Source: Heliopora coerulea
Taxonomy: Eukaryota; Cnidaria; Anthozoa; Scleralcyonacea; Helioporidae
DNA: 64,000 nucleotides
Reading direction: 5' to 3'
Assembly (NCBI GenBank): GCA_030142905.1
Contig: JASJOG010000015.1
Location: forward strand, 3,160,501 to 3,224,500
A program made the translations under genes and the position numbers. Positions 24,107-34,684 of the stretch are shown here, in pieces. Under the pieces are notes generated by a model that worked only from the letters and a program-made list of their open reading frames with translations, did no database searches and was not told where the DNA came from. Within the stretch, counting starts at the first letter, position 1; each line of letters opens with the position of its first letter.

Positions 24107-24480
24107 TAATAGTTGTCGCATAGTGCAAACAGACTTTTTTTTGACAAAAAATTATCAAAAATGGACAGCTGCTTAGGCAGTTCTGAATCGACGTAGAAAA
24201 CGTTTGAAAATATTACTCTGCCAAGACAAAGAGTGAAAGCTTTTCATCAAAGTTTATTGCCTTGTTCTCTCATTTTCAAGTAACAGATGTTGACACTACC
24301 GTCGACATCATCTTAAGGATGTCAGAATGGTCTTCGTCACGTTGTTATCGTTTTAGGCTACGTTTACACTATATTTCCCTATGTTCTTATAAGCACCAAA
24401 GTAATGAAAAACTTCAAGTAAACGACAATCTTTTTATAATAAAACAGCGATTTTGTCTTGGTAACAAATTTAAACACAGT

Positions 24481-25611
24481 TTTTAAATACGTAGATACCA
24501 TGGTGATTGGTAATTTAAGATAAAGTAGGAGAAGACGAAGAGTAATATATGCTTTAAAGAGGTATACACAGTTACCAAAGACTGTTGGATAGTTTAGTTC
24601 TTAAAAGAACTGTATGAAACTTAGAGGTAAAATTCTACGTAAAGAATAAGCCTAAAGAATTAGAAAAAAGCACGATGCATTTCGGCAGACCACTTATCAA
24701 GTGCTATACGTCTGCTAAATAAAGAAACATATCACCTGCTTATATAGTCTAAAGAAAACTGATGACATTGACCCAACGGTATGTGGGAGGGTCAAAATAG
24801 GGATAGTTGTAAAACAAATTCCTTTTACCGGCACAGATCAGGATCATTAAGTTTTATGTAAATGGCTTCCATCACCTTCATTTGCAAGGCGGAACGGCAT
24901 TTGTAAAGAATTCTAGAATTATCGTCTGAGTAGTTTTCGGCGCAAGACTTGTTGGACAAAAGATGTTTGCCAACAGCTGAGTCGCAACTGATGAATTGAC
25001 TGGAACGGCATAGTCGTTCTGGTTGTTGACGTGATGGCTGAGTTTTATTTCTAATGACGCTAGGAACATTTTGCTTGATCCTATCACCCAGTCTCTGATT
25101 AGTTCTACCCACATAGCAAGATCCACATTCGCATTTAAATTCGTAAATAACACAGCTAGATTAAGAAGCAGGTAGAGACTCTTTGTGAGTGGGTGGGAGG
25201 ATAGTTTTCGTCGAAAAAATGCCAACGAATCTAGCAACAAAAAATGTTTGCTCAGTAATTAGCTTGATCGATTGTCCAAAAGTTTCTGAAATTTGTCCTA
25301 TTTTAAATTTGTCCTAAATCGATGTCATCAGTTTTCTTTAGACTATATAAGCAGGTGATATGTTTCTTTAGTTAGCAGACGTATAGCACTTGATAAGTGG
25401 TCTGCCGAAATGCATCGTGCTTTTTTCTAATTCTTTAGGCTTATTCTTTACGTAGAAGTTTACCTCTTTAAGTTTCATACAGTTCTTTTAAGAACTAAAC
25501 TATCCAACAGTCTTTGGTAACTGTGTATACCTCTTTAAAGCGTATATTACTCTTCATCTTCTCCTACTTTATCTTAAATTACCAATCACCATGGTATCTA
25601 CGTATTTAAAA
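24481..25611. mobile_element. Penelope-like element unit with inverted 290-bp ends
   Basis: Arms 24481-24769 and 25322-25611 are inverted copies of each other. Both contain TACGTAGATACCATGGTGA, a GTATACACAGTTACCAAAGA segment and the end motif GCATCGTGC ... TTTCGGCAGACC. They enclose the GIY-YIG remnant at 24825-25160. Inverted terminal repeats around a C-terminal endonuclease piece match the complex repeat ends known for Penelope-like elements. The reverse transcriptase is missing. Confidence 0.7.
24825..25160 (-). pseudogene. Penelope-like GIY-YIG endonuclease C-terminal remnant
   Basis: Frame 25112-24825 begins GRTNQRLGDRIKQNVPSVI, the conserved stretch after the CxC ... YVGRT core of Penelope-like endonucleases. 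The bases just upstream read as CECGSCYVGRTNQRL. Later residues (CAENYSDDNSRILYKCRS and LQMKVMEAIYIK) match the family's C terminus, including the E-A-I-Y-I motif. It is isolated from any RT domain and is 5'-truncated. Confidence 0.75.
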
Positions 25612-26838
25612 GACAATCTTTTTAATGGTAAACATGTTTCGGCAAGCTTATGCCATATTCAGTACGGGAAATGAATTAACTATTTGAGAGAGGTGTTTAT
25701 ATACTTAACTATATGCTACTGAGAGTAACAAGCTTGTGAGTCATCTAATTAATATGTTGTGAGCGGAACTTAGCATATATAGTGGAACCCCGCCATACGG
25801 CCACCTCGTTATTACGGCCTCTTTACTTTGTCCTCGCGAAACGCCCATGCATTTTCTTATAAGAAAACCCCGTTAACGCGGTCACCTCGTTAATGCGGCC
25901 AACGGCCACATTGTGAAATCCCAACGTATATATATTCCTTAATAAGTTCACCTCGTTAATACGGCCACTCAAACCAAATGTGCATTCTGAAGGACAGATT
26001 AGTGATAAACGAAAATATATCTTGAGAAACAATAATGATTTTTTTAATTGAAAAAGTCTGTGACATGTCATATCGCTGACTTCTAAAACAGCCATTTCCT
26101 TTACAAAGTCAGGAATATAATGCGACCCGTATTAAATATAGCAGTTTTTAATGTTTGAGAAACGTGAGAGCTTGGATATATTAAGGTAGATGAACGATCT
26201 TCAAGCTCGATACTCAGAAAATGATTTCTGAGCCCCAGACGGGGATCGAACCCGCAACCTTCTGACAAATATAATGACAAAGGAAAGTAAAACTTGACAA
26301 ACACTAATATCCGTTAAATTATAACATCATTAAGTCGTTGTACTTGCACAGAGAACAAGTCAATCAAAAGTCACAGGTTTTTTTTCAAAATCCAGTCGAA
26401 AGTTAATTTATTAATGAAAGTAACATGCAAAATTGGAGAGTTTGGGGCCTTTGTTTTGAAAAGGACAGTTATGTAGAGCAGATTGTTCCTGTTTATAAAA
26501 TTCAGTTATGTCTATCTTACTGTGTAGCCCTATTTCAGTTAAATTATATCTGCATTCTGGATGCATAACGACAGTTATTTAGAAGTGCAGTTGTGATGTA
26601 ACTGTCATGACGCCACTCAAAAGAGAACAGCCATGAAATTTGACCCTACCCCGTTAATACGGCCACCTTGTTAATGCGCCCATATACTTACAGCCCGTTG
26701 GTGGCTGTATTAAAGGGGTTGCACTGTATTTAAGTATATAAACACCTCTGTCAAATAGTTAATTCATTTTCTGTACTGAAGATGACATAAGCTTGCCGAA
26801 ACATGTTTACCATTAAAAAGATTGTCGTTTACTTGAAG
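25608..26838. mobile_element. Inverted Penelope-type ends enclosing a pogo/mariner-like MITE
   Basis: Bases 25612-25715 and 26730-26838 are inverted copies sharing AAACATGTTTCGGCAAGCTTATG and its complement and TTAACTATTTGA. Between them, 25783-26728 has ends TAGTGGAACCCC and GGGGTTGCACTGTA with subterminal GTTAATACGGCCACC motifs, as in pogo-like Tc1/mariner MITEs with a TA target. A SINE copy (26.15-26.28 kb) sits inside. No transposase is present. Confidence 0.6.
26140..26278 (-). repeat. tRNA-derived SINE, family A, copy 2 (truncated)
   Basis: The minus strand shows the B box (GGTTGCGGGTTCGATCCCCG) and the full body to the tail. The A-box half is missing: homology stops at CCTTCTGACAAA. 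The body matches copy 3 closely. Confidence 0.75.
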
Positions 26839-27600
26839 TTTGTTTACACTATACTGGAAAGGTTTTTGTGCCGGTACAAAAAGCTTTCCGGTATACTGTA
26901 AATAGGACAGTTCTGTACTCTTGTAAAAAGTTATCTGGTATGATGTAAACAGCGGACCTGGAAAGGCAGGGTATAATCCGCCTCGAAGAGATTTGTGCTT
27001 GTAACAGCGCACTCCTTCTCCAACTCGCCAACGTGTTAAAAAATACGATCAATTGCTATGATTGTACTATGTAGACCAAAATTGTTTGCAATAATCCAAC
27101 AATGATAACACACAAACACTCGCGTGACTCCATATTGAATCCAATCAAAGGTTGAAAGTGCCCCAAAACCCATCCTATATGGAACGTACCACTTTCAAGC
27201 AGCCGTTCCACCCGTTCTAATACGCTTATAGCGTCAGTTCTGAATTTTAGAATAACTCTTTGAAGCATGACCAGATTGTAATCTGGGCAACCTGACCTCA
27301 ACCTAATCCTAGCCTAACACTTTGACCAACTCCCCCTAACTTTCGGAGGAAAACTTTCTAAGGGCCATATTGCTCAGATTAGCATCTGGTTAAGCTTCAA
27401 AGCATCATTCTAAAATTTAGAACTGACGGAAGCGTTTTAGAACAGGTGGAACGGGTGCGTCAACAGTGGAGCGAAACAAAGTCGGTCTGTTCAAAAATTT
27501 CGCTCCGAAAATAGCGTTCCAAGTGTAAACGTTAGGCCCATCCGGTATGGTTTTCGCGTCCCTACGGAAAGCTATTCGGTATAGAGTAAACGTATCCCTA
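26836..27600. mobile_element. Non-autonomous DNA transposon (MITE) with inverted internal arms
   Basis: The left end (GTTTACACTATACTGGAAAG) is the inverse of the right end (CGGTATAGAGTAAACG). Inside, 27165-27270 and 27390-27465 are inverted to each other (GTTCCACCCGTTCTAA with its complement; TTCTGAATTTTAGAAT with its complement). No transposase is seen. Confidence 0.55.
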
Positions 27601-27721
27601 GTCACGTCCTAGACGGTCAGTATTCCTGTTCTCTTTTAAACTTGTCCAAGTTTGCAATTCCTCTGGCTTATCATAAACAAGGACCCGAGCATTTGCAATT
27701 TGCTGTAGCGCCGACGGTCGT

Positions 27722-28786
27722 TCAACTCTCAGTTTGTGTGGATGGCCTTGCAGACTTATAACCTTCCATCCTGTAGACGTTAAAGGTTGACACGCGTTTC
27801 GGAGCTGTCGACGTAGTGCGTTTGCGTGGTTTTGTTCCGTTAATAAACATCCGAATTGCTTCACGAATATTTTTATTTTTGAAGCAGTAAAATAAAGGAT
27901 TAAATGATGAGTTCAAGAGTACCAGAGTGTACGCGAATGGTACGAACCCAAAAAAGTACGCTGTGTCTATTCCCGCCAATGCTTTGTAAATTGATCCAAA
28001 GATGGTAGGGAGATAGGTGAAGATCATAAATATCAACAGACAAATAGCAGTTCTTGCCAGGCGGTCTTCCTTTTTCAGCATCGTTGCAAGCGTGACCTTT
28101 CGCAGTTTAAGCGTGTTGTTCTGCCGTTTATTTTCAGAAAACCGTAGATAGATTTTCACATAAATTAAAGCGTTGGCGACGACTAGGAAAAGAATTATTC
28201 CAACCATGAATATTCCGAAAGCTTTGTAGAATTCCGAAAAAGTAAAACGCACTATGGGAAATGGTAACCAGACAACCCAAACGATGAGACCCACGACAGC
28301 CATGCGGTTTGGTGTGACGTCTTTACGGTGTGTCAATGGACGACACACAGCCAGGTATCGTTCGATGCTCACAAGGGTGACAGTGAAAAGAGAGACGCCA
28401 GAGAAATAATACAAAGTAGCTTGTAATGTCGTCCATAATGCGCAGTTGTGAACGTCGTAGATTTGCATAATTTTTCGAGCGATAAAAAGTGGTTGGGTGA
28501 TGAGGCCGACGGAAATGTCCGTGATGGCCAGAAACATGAGGAAGAAATTATGAGGAGTTCTCAAGGGCGGTGTTTTGAAATATGTGACGAGGAACACCAT
28601 GTTTGCTGCGAGGGTTATCAGAGTGGAGACTACGTTTATTGCGATGTAAAAACCACTCATTGCCACCATCCAGTCCTCCATCGGTCCGTAATAATAGAGA
28701 AGCTTCAAGCAGTCACCAAACAAGGGATCATTACCGCCCACAGTAATACTCCTATTAATGGCTTTGTCTCTGCTGCTTTCGTTCAT
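27722..28786 (-). CDS. Class A G protein-coupled receptor 2
   Basis: 354 residues in one exon with a true ATG. Seven TM segments are visible: N62 (N1.50), D90 (D2.50), ERY 142-144 and NPLFY 296-300. N2-E-S and N11-R-S are possible N-glycan sites. The third intracellular loop is moderate and basic, and the C tail (about 50 residues) is Ser/Thr/Arg-rich, a possible phosphorylation region. Like its neighbours it lacks CWxP in TM6, a TM5 proline and a cysteine in the short second extracellular loop. It is intermediate between receptor 1 and receptors 3-5 in sequence. A leader block with an intact GT donor is at 31.24 kb, about 2.4 kb upstream. The ligand is unknown. Confidence 0.94.
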   Translation of the reverse strand: MNESSRDKAINRSITVGGNDPLFGDCLKLLYYYGPMEDWMVAMSGFYIAINVVSTLITLAANMVFLVTYFKTPPLRTPHNFFLMFLAITDISVGLITQPLFIARKIMQIYDVHNCALWTTLQATLYYFSGVSLFTVTLVSIERYLAVCRPLTHRKDVTPNRMAVVGLIVWVVWLPFPIVRFTFSEFYKAFGIFMVGIILFLVVANALIYVKIYLRFSENKRQNNTLKLRKVTLATMLKKEDRLARTAICLLIFMIFTYLPTIFGSIYKALAGIDTAYFFGFVPFAYTLVLLNSSFNPLFYCFKNKNIREAIRMFINGTKPRKRTTSTAPKRVSTFNVYRMEGYKSARPSTQTES

Positions 28787-29159
28787 TTTTCACCAATACG
28801 AGAAATTTTCGTCAGTGTGAGGTCTTCAGTCATGGGCCTGGCGAAGTGTAGAGTGTTTAAGCTTAATTGTAGTAAACGATGAACTTAACTGACGGCGAGT
28901 TTACAGTGCAGCATAATGTCGAGAAAATCTGCAAGAAAAAGCAACATAAAGAAACAAAACAATAAGCAATAAAACCCACGAAAGAAGTCATCACGAAGCA
29001 AGCGAGAGCCAGGCGAGAATCATAACCTTATAATGAATATGAGCGTTCCAGCACGTAACACGGAATAAAGCCATAGTCAACTAAAAATAAGTTTTATTAA
29101 GTGAACTGGCGTTTCGTCACGTCGCGTAACAGCAGAGTATGTCCAATATTAGAAGTATT

Positions 29160-29498
29160 TAATGTTTGAGAAACGTGAGAACTTGGATATATTAAGGTAG
29201 ATGAACGATCATCAAGCTCGATACTCAGAAAATTATTTCTGACCCTCATCATCTACCTTAATATATCCAAGCTCTCACGTTTCTCAAACATTAAACTGCT
29301 TCAATCATTCTAATATATAGTGGCTTCCGCTTAGGTCGCACATATATATCGAATTTGCACCTTAGCTCACCATCTGAGTCTCCGTAGCTCAATGGTTAGA
29401 GCGCCTCACCGGTCATCAGAAGGTTGCGGGTTCGATCCCCGTCTGGGGCTCAGAAATCATTTTCTGAGTATCGAGCTTGAAGATCGTTCATCTACCTC
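29160..29498 (+). repeat. tRNA-derived SINE, family A, copy 3, with inverted second piece and 12-bp target duplication
   Basis: A full plus-strand SINE (tRNA-like head 29376-29451, body to 29498) is preceded by an inverted piece of its own body (29160-29230 against 29245-29300). The whole is flanked by the 12-base repeat ATTAGAAGTATT at 29148-29159 and 29499-29510. The paralogous locus near 44.74 kb has a single ATTATAGAAGTAAT and no insert, so it is an empty site. The head folds as acceptor, D and T arms, but the anticodon stem does not pair. Confidence 0.88.
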
Positions 29499-30144
29499 AT
29501 TAGAAGTATTATATCAGAGGATGTTCATAAGATGGAAATGAAACAACGAACGGGGAATACAACTAAGATAGCCGTCGAAAGAAGTTAAGAGGGTTAAAAA
29601 CAGGAAGGTAGAATTTTAAAAGCCATAGCTTGTGATACGCCAAGAATAACCAATTGGGTTTATATGACTGCTCTCAGTAACCATATCAGACTGGTATCTG
29701 AAATCCGAACAAGGACAGTCTTAAGTCGCTCTTTGTTATTGCGCGCTTCAGTGCATATTGTTCTTCACACAGAAGTCTTTATGCTTAGAAAGGGACACTT
29801 TAAAAGTTGAACCCTTTAAAGGTTGAATCCGTTTTCTTCTGTTCATTGTTATTTTATTGTTTTCGCTTTATCCGCCAAAAATTTCTTTTGTTCTTAGTGT
29901 CCTGTATACGGGAGTATGTTCCTTAAAGGGCTAAAATAACCTGAAAATACTCGGCAAAGTCCAGCCCTTGCCAACAGCCTCAATAGTATGAAACAATAAA
30001 AGATTTCTTATCTTTTCCTAACAAAAGTTACATTCCAGATATCTCCAGGAATAATGTCATCTATCAAAATACCTGCTTGGGTTGTCACTCAACGTGAAGA
30101 GTAAATTTCATGAAAAACTTATGCGGCTAGGGTCAGCGAGAATG

Positions 30145-30245
30145 AACGAAGTTGAATTGAGTAGGATTCGAACTCTCATCTTCGGGTTTCTTCAACGCTG
30201 CTTTTCCAGTTGAGTTTTTGAAGAGCACGGAGGATCCTCGGGTCA
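30145..30245 (-). repeat. tRNA-like sequence in duplicated flank, copy A
   Basis: The minus strand shows a B box (GAGTTCGAATCC) and a damaged A box (AAACTCAACTGGAAAAGCA). It is the paralogue of the better preserved copy at 45.88-45.95 kb, and it is decayed. Confidence 0.5.
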
Positions 30246-30946
30246 ACAAAACTTATCCGAGAGGACGTGCAGTGCTTCGATTTTATTTCAGGATCATCCT
30301 CCGGGTAACATGAAAAGTAAAAAACGTTTTGACGCCATCGCTGACCAGTTGTTACGGTACTCAACATCTTAACAATTAAATTGTGAGTTTGATGTACGAT
30401 ATTACCGTTCTCAATCGATAGGCCATACTGAGCCCGTTTAGCAACTAGTTTTGACGTGCGAAACTTTGTGATAACTCAGCCGACCTGAATGCAAGTTACT
30501 ACAGCATGCCTTGCAAACCCCATAAAGGTCGACCGCTCATATTGCACAACATTCATGAATAATCGGACTTAAGATCAAAGCTTTTATGTGGAGCTATGTA
30601 GTACTATGTGATACGGAAAACGCGCATGAAAAATCTCATCTCAACAAGTCGCGTTCGTTCGCACAGGGTAACGTTAATGCTTCAGTTCGCTCTCGATCTT
30701 TGCACCTCATAGAGTCCGTTTGAAATGAAATGGCAATGCTTATGCCCATGATGCATTTCTGAACATTCGTTTACCAACGTCGTACGACATTCGTTGTTAG
30801 TGTTGACCAGAGTAGAGCTCTTCTACGTTTGGTTCAAAATTTGCTGACAACCAATCCGTTGAACAATACTGAGCACGTCCCTGTTTTCTTCAAGTTTCTG
30901 CCGCCAGCCCGCCAATAAATAATTGATTATCAAATCTTGTTGTCTG

Positions 30947-31205
30947 TGGCCTGGTTCACCCCTGAGCATAAGCATAAGGACAGAACAAAAGGCAAAACAA
31001 AAGAATGAAGTCAAGCATGCGACATAAGGATCGTCATAGACATAAGCATAAGATCATAGTCCAAGCATAAGCCAAGAGCCGAACAAAAGACGAAACAAAG
31101 AAAAAATTCTTGTTTTATCTCTGCAGGTCCCATAGGAGATATCATCCTTTGTTTGTGTATTGATCGTGTCCTTATGCTTATGTTGTTCCTGTGAACCAAG
31201 CTTAT
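30947..31205. mobile_element. MITE with TGGTTCAC / GTGAACCA inverted ends
   Basis: The ends CCTGGTTCACCCCTGAGCAT and TGTTCCTGTGAACCAAGCTTA are inverted, and subterminal CATAAGCATAAGGACA and its complement pair as well. The paralogous sites at 22.46 and 49.73 kb read straight through (TTGTCTGTCGTGGGT), so this copy is an insertion. Diverged relatives occur near 0.54-0.73, 13.0-13.2 and 17.1-17.24 kb. Confidence 0.75.
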
Positions 31206-31243
31206 CGTGGGTGTTGAAATTACCAATAAAACATTTTGTTTAC

Positions 31244-31400
31244 CTTTGAAAATCACTGGAAGCAATCATAAAAACTCTCCCGTGAGCACAACACTTTACC
31301 TCGAAGAAATACAATGATCCAAATGTCAAGCCAAATGTAAAGGAAACTGGTAATATCTTCCACAAGAAACGCAGTAAAACATGCCAGGAACTAATCTCTC
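31244..31400 (-). promoter_or_regulatory. Leader block with intact donor, candidate for receptor 2
   Basis: The minus-strand leader contains GTATTTCTTCGAGG and CACGGGAGAGTTTTTATGA and ends CAGTGATTTTCAAAG at 31244, followed by GTAAACAAAATG, a good donor. It is shared with five other blocks in this window. The AT-rich element upstream is weak in this copy. Confidence 0.5.
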
Positions 31401-31444
31401 TATCTCCAGATGAAGCCCTTGAGTCTTGAATTTTGGGCGGATTA

Positions 31445-33300
31445 TCCTTCTCATAGAATTTTTTATCCAATCAAAGATGATGGATTTGAAATCCCAAGAG
31501 ACGTTTCAACATATGCAATCAGCGCGTGAACAATAAACCTAATTCACAGATGTCAATAATTCTTGTTGTCGACATAGTTTGCGCTAAAATCGGTCACGTT
31601 TTCGTGGGATGACGACCATGGAGTTGGAATTTCAGTTGGCGCCTCAAATTATTGACTTCCTATGTTGTGAGGGTCTGCAAAGATATAATTTCTCAATGTA
31701 CGAAACGCATCTTGTACACCTGCCATGATACGATACATAAGTGGGCATGGAGTTTGGACAGCTGATCGACTTATCTTTTTTTGATTCGAGGTTAACAATA
31801 TTTGTTCAATGTTTCAGTATTGCTGCTTTCCATCACTTTGTATAATGACTAATCATTCTAAATAGCCAAAAACTGAATTCTACGTTACTTTCGGCATTTA
31901 ATTTTTATAAATTTTCCTCAAACTCATTAACAAATTTCGAGGAAACTACAACAGACATCAGTACCTTGAACGAATTTGGAATTGTTATCTTAACATAAAA
32001 TTCAACTTCTTTAAACCCAATTTTTCTTCTTTGGGCGAGTTAGTCGAGAAACCATATCAAACGGTTGAAGTCGTAGACGGAACTTTGAAGTTGGTTAAAA
32101 AAAAGCTCGGTATTGTCTTCAAGGACGGACTGTTTAGAGGAACGATATCAAAAGTTTGAAAGTCATTGATGAAACTTCGAAGATCGTTAAAAGTCTCGGC
32201 TATTGTCTCGTTTTTCAACTCACTTCTCGGTGTTTGGATGATGAAACATTCAATCTTGTGAATGACATATTAATTTTTATATCAACGTACGTTAGACCGT
32301 AGCTTCCATCGACATTTTGCCCCAAATATCGATATTCAGATTGTTTTGAAAAGTGTCGCGATTCAACTGTAAGTCAGTTTACCCATTGCAGGCCGATTGT
32401 TTTAGATGAAAAATTCTGCTCAAAGAAAACGCACTCTGTTAGTTATTAAAATACGCCTGTTCCTGTTTACGCATGCGAACAAAGCGGGAACGTTTAGGTC
32501 GATGAGAGCCTAGAGATGAATTTTCTTTTAAATACAAGAATTCGTGATTGTTTCCTCTCCATACGTCGAGGTGATCTCCGAGGTGATCACGAACTAAAGA
32601 TGTTCAACTTCTATTCCTCATGACTGGTCTTCTGTTATTGTACTCTGGCTAGCGACAGACGAGTTTATTCCCCAAAGGAAGACCTCATGACCAGAAAGAA
32701 AAAGGAGCGTACTAAGTTCATGACAGCGTCATCGATGCTGTATTTGCTTTGTATTTTCAAATGTTTAATATTTATTATTCACTCTGTCATCATAGCTTGC
32801 TTCAACGCACTTAATTGCTCTTGTGCAAAACGTAACAGGCGTGGAAATCGTACAGTGTTTTGATTTTTACGACGAGCTAAAAACGTGGCAAAGCATGTTT
32901 TGCGATCTGCGCCAATTATTTCCCCTCGCACCGTCAAATTCTGATGTCTCTATTGGGTCCCGCTAAGATTGTTTAGGTCACGTTAATACATGAAAATTGG
33001 GAGGGAGGCGGGAAGTTTGTCAACGAGAAGTACGCAGTAAACCACGAAGTAAATGAAATAGGATAAAAAGATTTGTGTTGATCTTCGAAAGTTGAATTCA
33101 TTCTGACCGACGAGTTGTATAATTTTTCACCTCACTTTATACGGACTAGTCAAGGCTTTTTCAGAAGAAAATAAAAAAAAAGAAAAAAGAAAACGAAGAA
33201 ATTTAATGAAATACAATTCGAGCCTAGGTATCAACAAAAAAATAAACACACTTTAGAACAGGTTTAGGAAGAAACAATCACTGATGTAAGAATAGAGTAC
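31445..33300. other. Long interval without a recognised gene
   Basis: No coding frame above about 60 residues and no family match. It contains ordinary AT-rich sequence; I see no clear tandem repeat or transposon ends here. Confidence 0.45.
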
Positions 33301-33317
33301 TGTGTAGACAGTGATAA

Positions 33318-33423
33318 GGTAAAAAGTTTAAAGTTTAATAACTGCCGTGACTGATCTCAAGGAATCCCAGTAGGAATTCTTTCAGATCAGTCACGGTAGT
33401 TATTGACCCTTAAACTTTTTACC
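33318..33423. repeat. Long near-perfect hairpin (106 bp)
   Basis: Arms of about 50 bases, starting GGTAAAAAGTTTAA and ending TTAAACTTTTTACC, pair along most of their length with a few mismatches. The inner part is ATAACTGCCGTGACTGATCT against AGATCAGTCACGGTAGTTAT. The loop is only a few bases. It could be a very short foldback MITE or a source of hairpin RNA. Confidence 0.8.
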
Positions 33424-33799
33424 TACGGACAAAACAGTTTGACCAAAGTATCAGTTGCTTATAATAACCTTAGAGCTAAATAAAAACAGGCAACCAAAAT
33501 TTGCCAATTTTTAGGGACTAAGTTGGCACAGCAAAAATAATTAGGAATGATATTCATAAATAAAACACAATTCGGTCGAATTTCAATTAATAGAAGAAGA
33601 TTATGACTTGGTCACATGTGGTACAATGCAAGGAAATTAAATTAACAAAGAATTTTTCTTGCCGACGCTCTGTTTTTTTGACAATCTTACCCAAAAGTGA
33701 TGGCATTTTCCTCCCTCTACACACTGTATGTCTTTGGCAGGCATTAGTCAAACCTACTTAGTCTGAAAAATATATTCTCCAACCCCCCAGATATCCACA

Positions 33800-34090
33800 A
33801 GCTGTACGTTGGAGTTTGGTGGCACAGCAGTAGCGTACGTGTCTCTCACCAATGTTGTGACTGCAGTTCGAGTCCGGCTCCGTGCAGATCTGTGATTAAA
33901 GCTACCTTAGTCAGATGTGAGAAGACTGTCCAGTTTAACTCTACCAAATCCCGAAGGTTTTCTCCGTGGTACTCCGGTTTGCTCCTGCAGTAATACTGGA
34001 CGCATGAAGTGTGGCCCTTGCTGGACTTCTATGGAGAACAGGTTAGCTAGTTGGTTAGGTCGTCCAGTAAAAATAGAGAGACTTTTTAGC
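33800..34090 (+). repeat. tRNA-derived SINE, family B, copy 2
   Basis: This is the best-preserved head of the family: GGTGGCACAGCAGTAGCGTA, then a B box (GTTCGAGTCCGGC), then the body with TGATTAAAGCTACCTTAGTC and TGGCCCTTGCTGGACTTCTA. No flanking duplication was identified by eye. Confidence 0.78.
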
Positions 34091-34469
34091 TGATTGAACA
34101 GAAATACACAAAACTGTTTGACTTACTGGTGACAATAATCGACCTTCAGTTATTGGGGCATTTTAATAAGCACCATGGCTGCGGCTGGAACGTGTTTGTA
34201 CAATAGAGTTTTTCACTTTTTTTAGGTTTCCCCCCCCCAATAAAAACACTTTACGTATATAATAGAAATTGATCAGTTCATGTAAATATAGCTCGCACAT
34301 GTGCAGGTATCAAGTGAATTTTTTTGGGTTTTTTTTTTTTGTTGTTGTTTTTCTTTTTTCCCAATTTTAGCTTTGTCAGTGCTATAAAAGAAATTTGAGC
34401 TCTGCGTAGGCAATTCTGAGTCGACGTACAAAAAGTTTAAAAGCAGTACTCTGCCACTAAAGGAAAGAA

Positions 34470-34570
34470 CAAGGTACTGATGTTTCGAGTGAATGCTCTT
34501 GATCAGGGGCATCTGTCTCCGAGGAACGGCTTTCACTTGAAACGTCTGTACCTTGTTCTTTTGTTTTTTG
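34470..34570 (-). repeat. Penelope-type hairpin 3' of receptor 3
   Basis: On the minus strand AAGAACAAGGTACAGACGTT and AACATCAGTACCTTGTTCTT are inverted around CCCCTGATCAAGAGC ... TCGAAAC. It lies about 120-220 bases downstream of the receptor stop codon. The same hairpin follows receptors 4 and 5. The CTGATNA ... GAAAC core is what one would expect of a decayed hammerhead motif from a Penelope-like element end. Confidence 0.55.
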
Positions 34571-34684
34571 TTAGTGATATTTGTGAACACAGTTCGGAAG
34601 CCGTAAGGTTTCACACAAACAAAAACCCGCAGAAGACCTCTTCACATTCAGTTTATCTAGCTTGCTCAGCGGAAAATGTACTTG

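Larger units (their letters stand above)
28895..30640. repeat. Segmental duplicate, copy A (partner at 44.46-49.40 kb)
   Basis: The flank upstream of receptor 2 aligns with 44.46-46.22 kb and then 49.24-49.40 kb, with the same order of short blocks, for example GAACTGGCGTTTCGTCACGT against GAACTGAGGTTTAACTGCGT. Copy A contains a SINE that copy B lacks. Copy B contains a hAT MITE and a Harbinger element that copy A lacks. No gene is present in this stretch. Confidence 0.85.

Noticed and set aside
28448..28882. 144-codon plus-strand frame antisense to receptor 2
   Set aside because: It is the complement of a strongly recognisable receptor and has no family match; a similar antisense frame over receptor 1 (11586-11912) is also a shadow.
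29376..29451. A tRNA gene
   Set aside because: Acceptor, D and T arms can pair, but the anticodon stem (CCTCA against TCAGA) cannot and position 33 is not T. The copies at 15.6 and 26.2 kb share the same body, so it is a SINE head.
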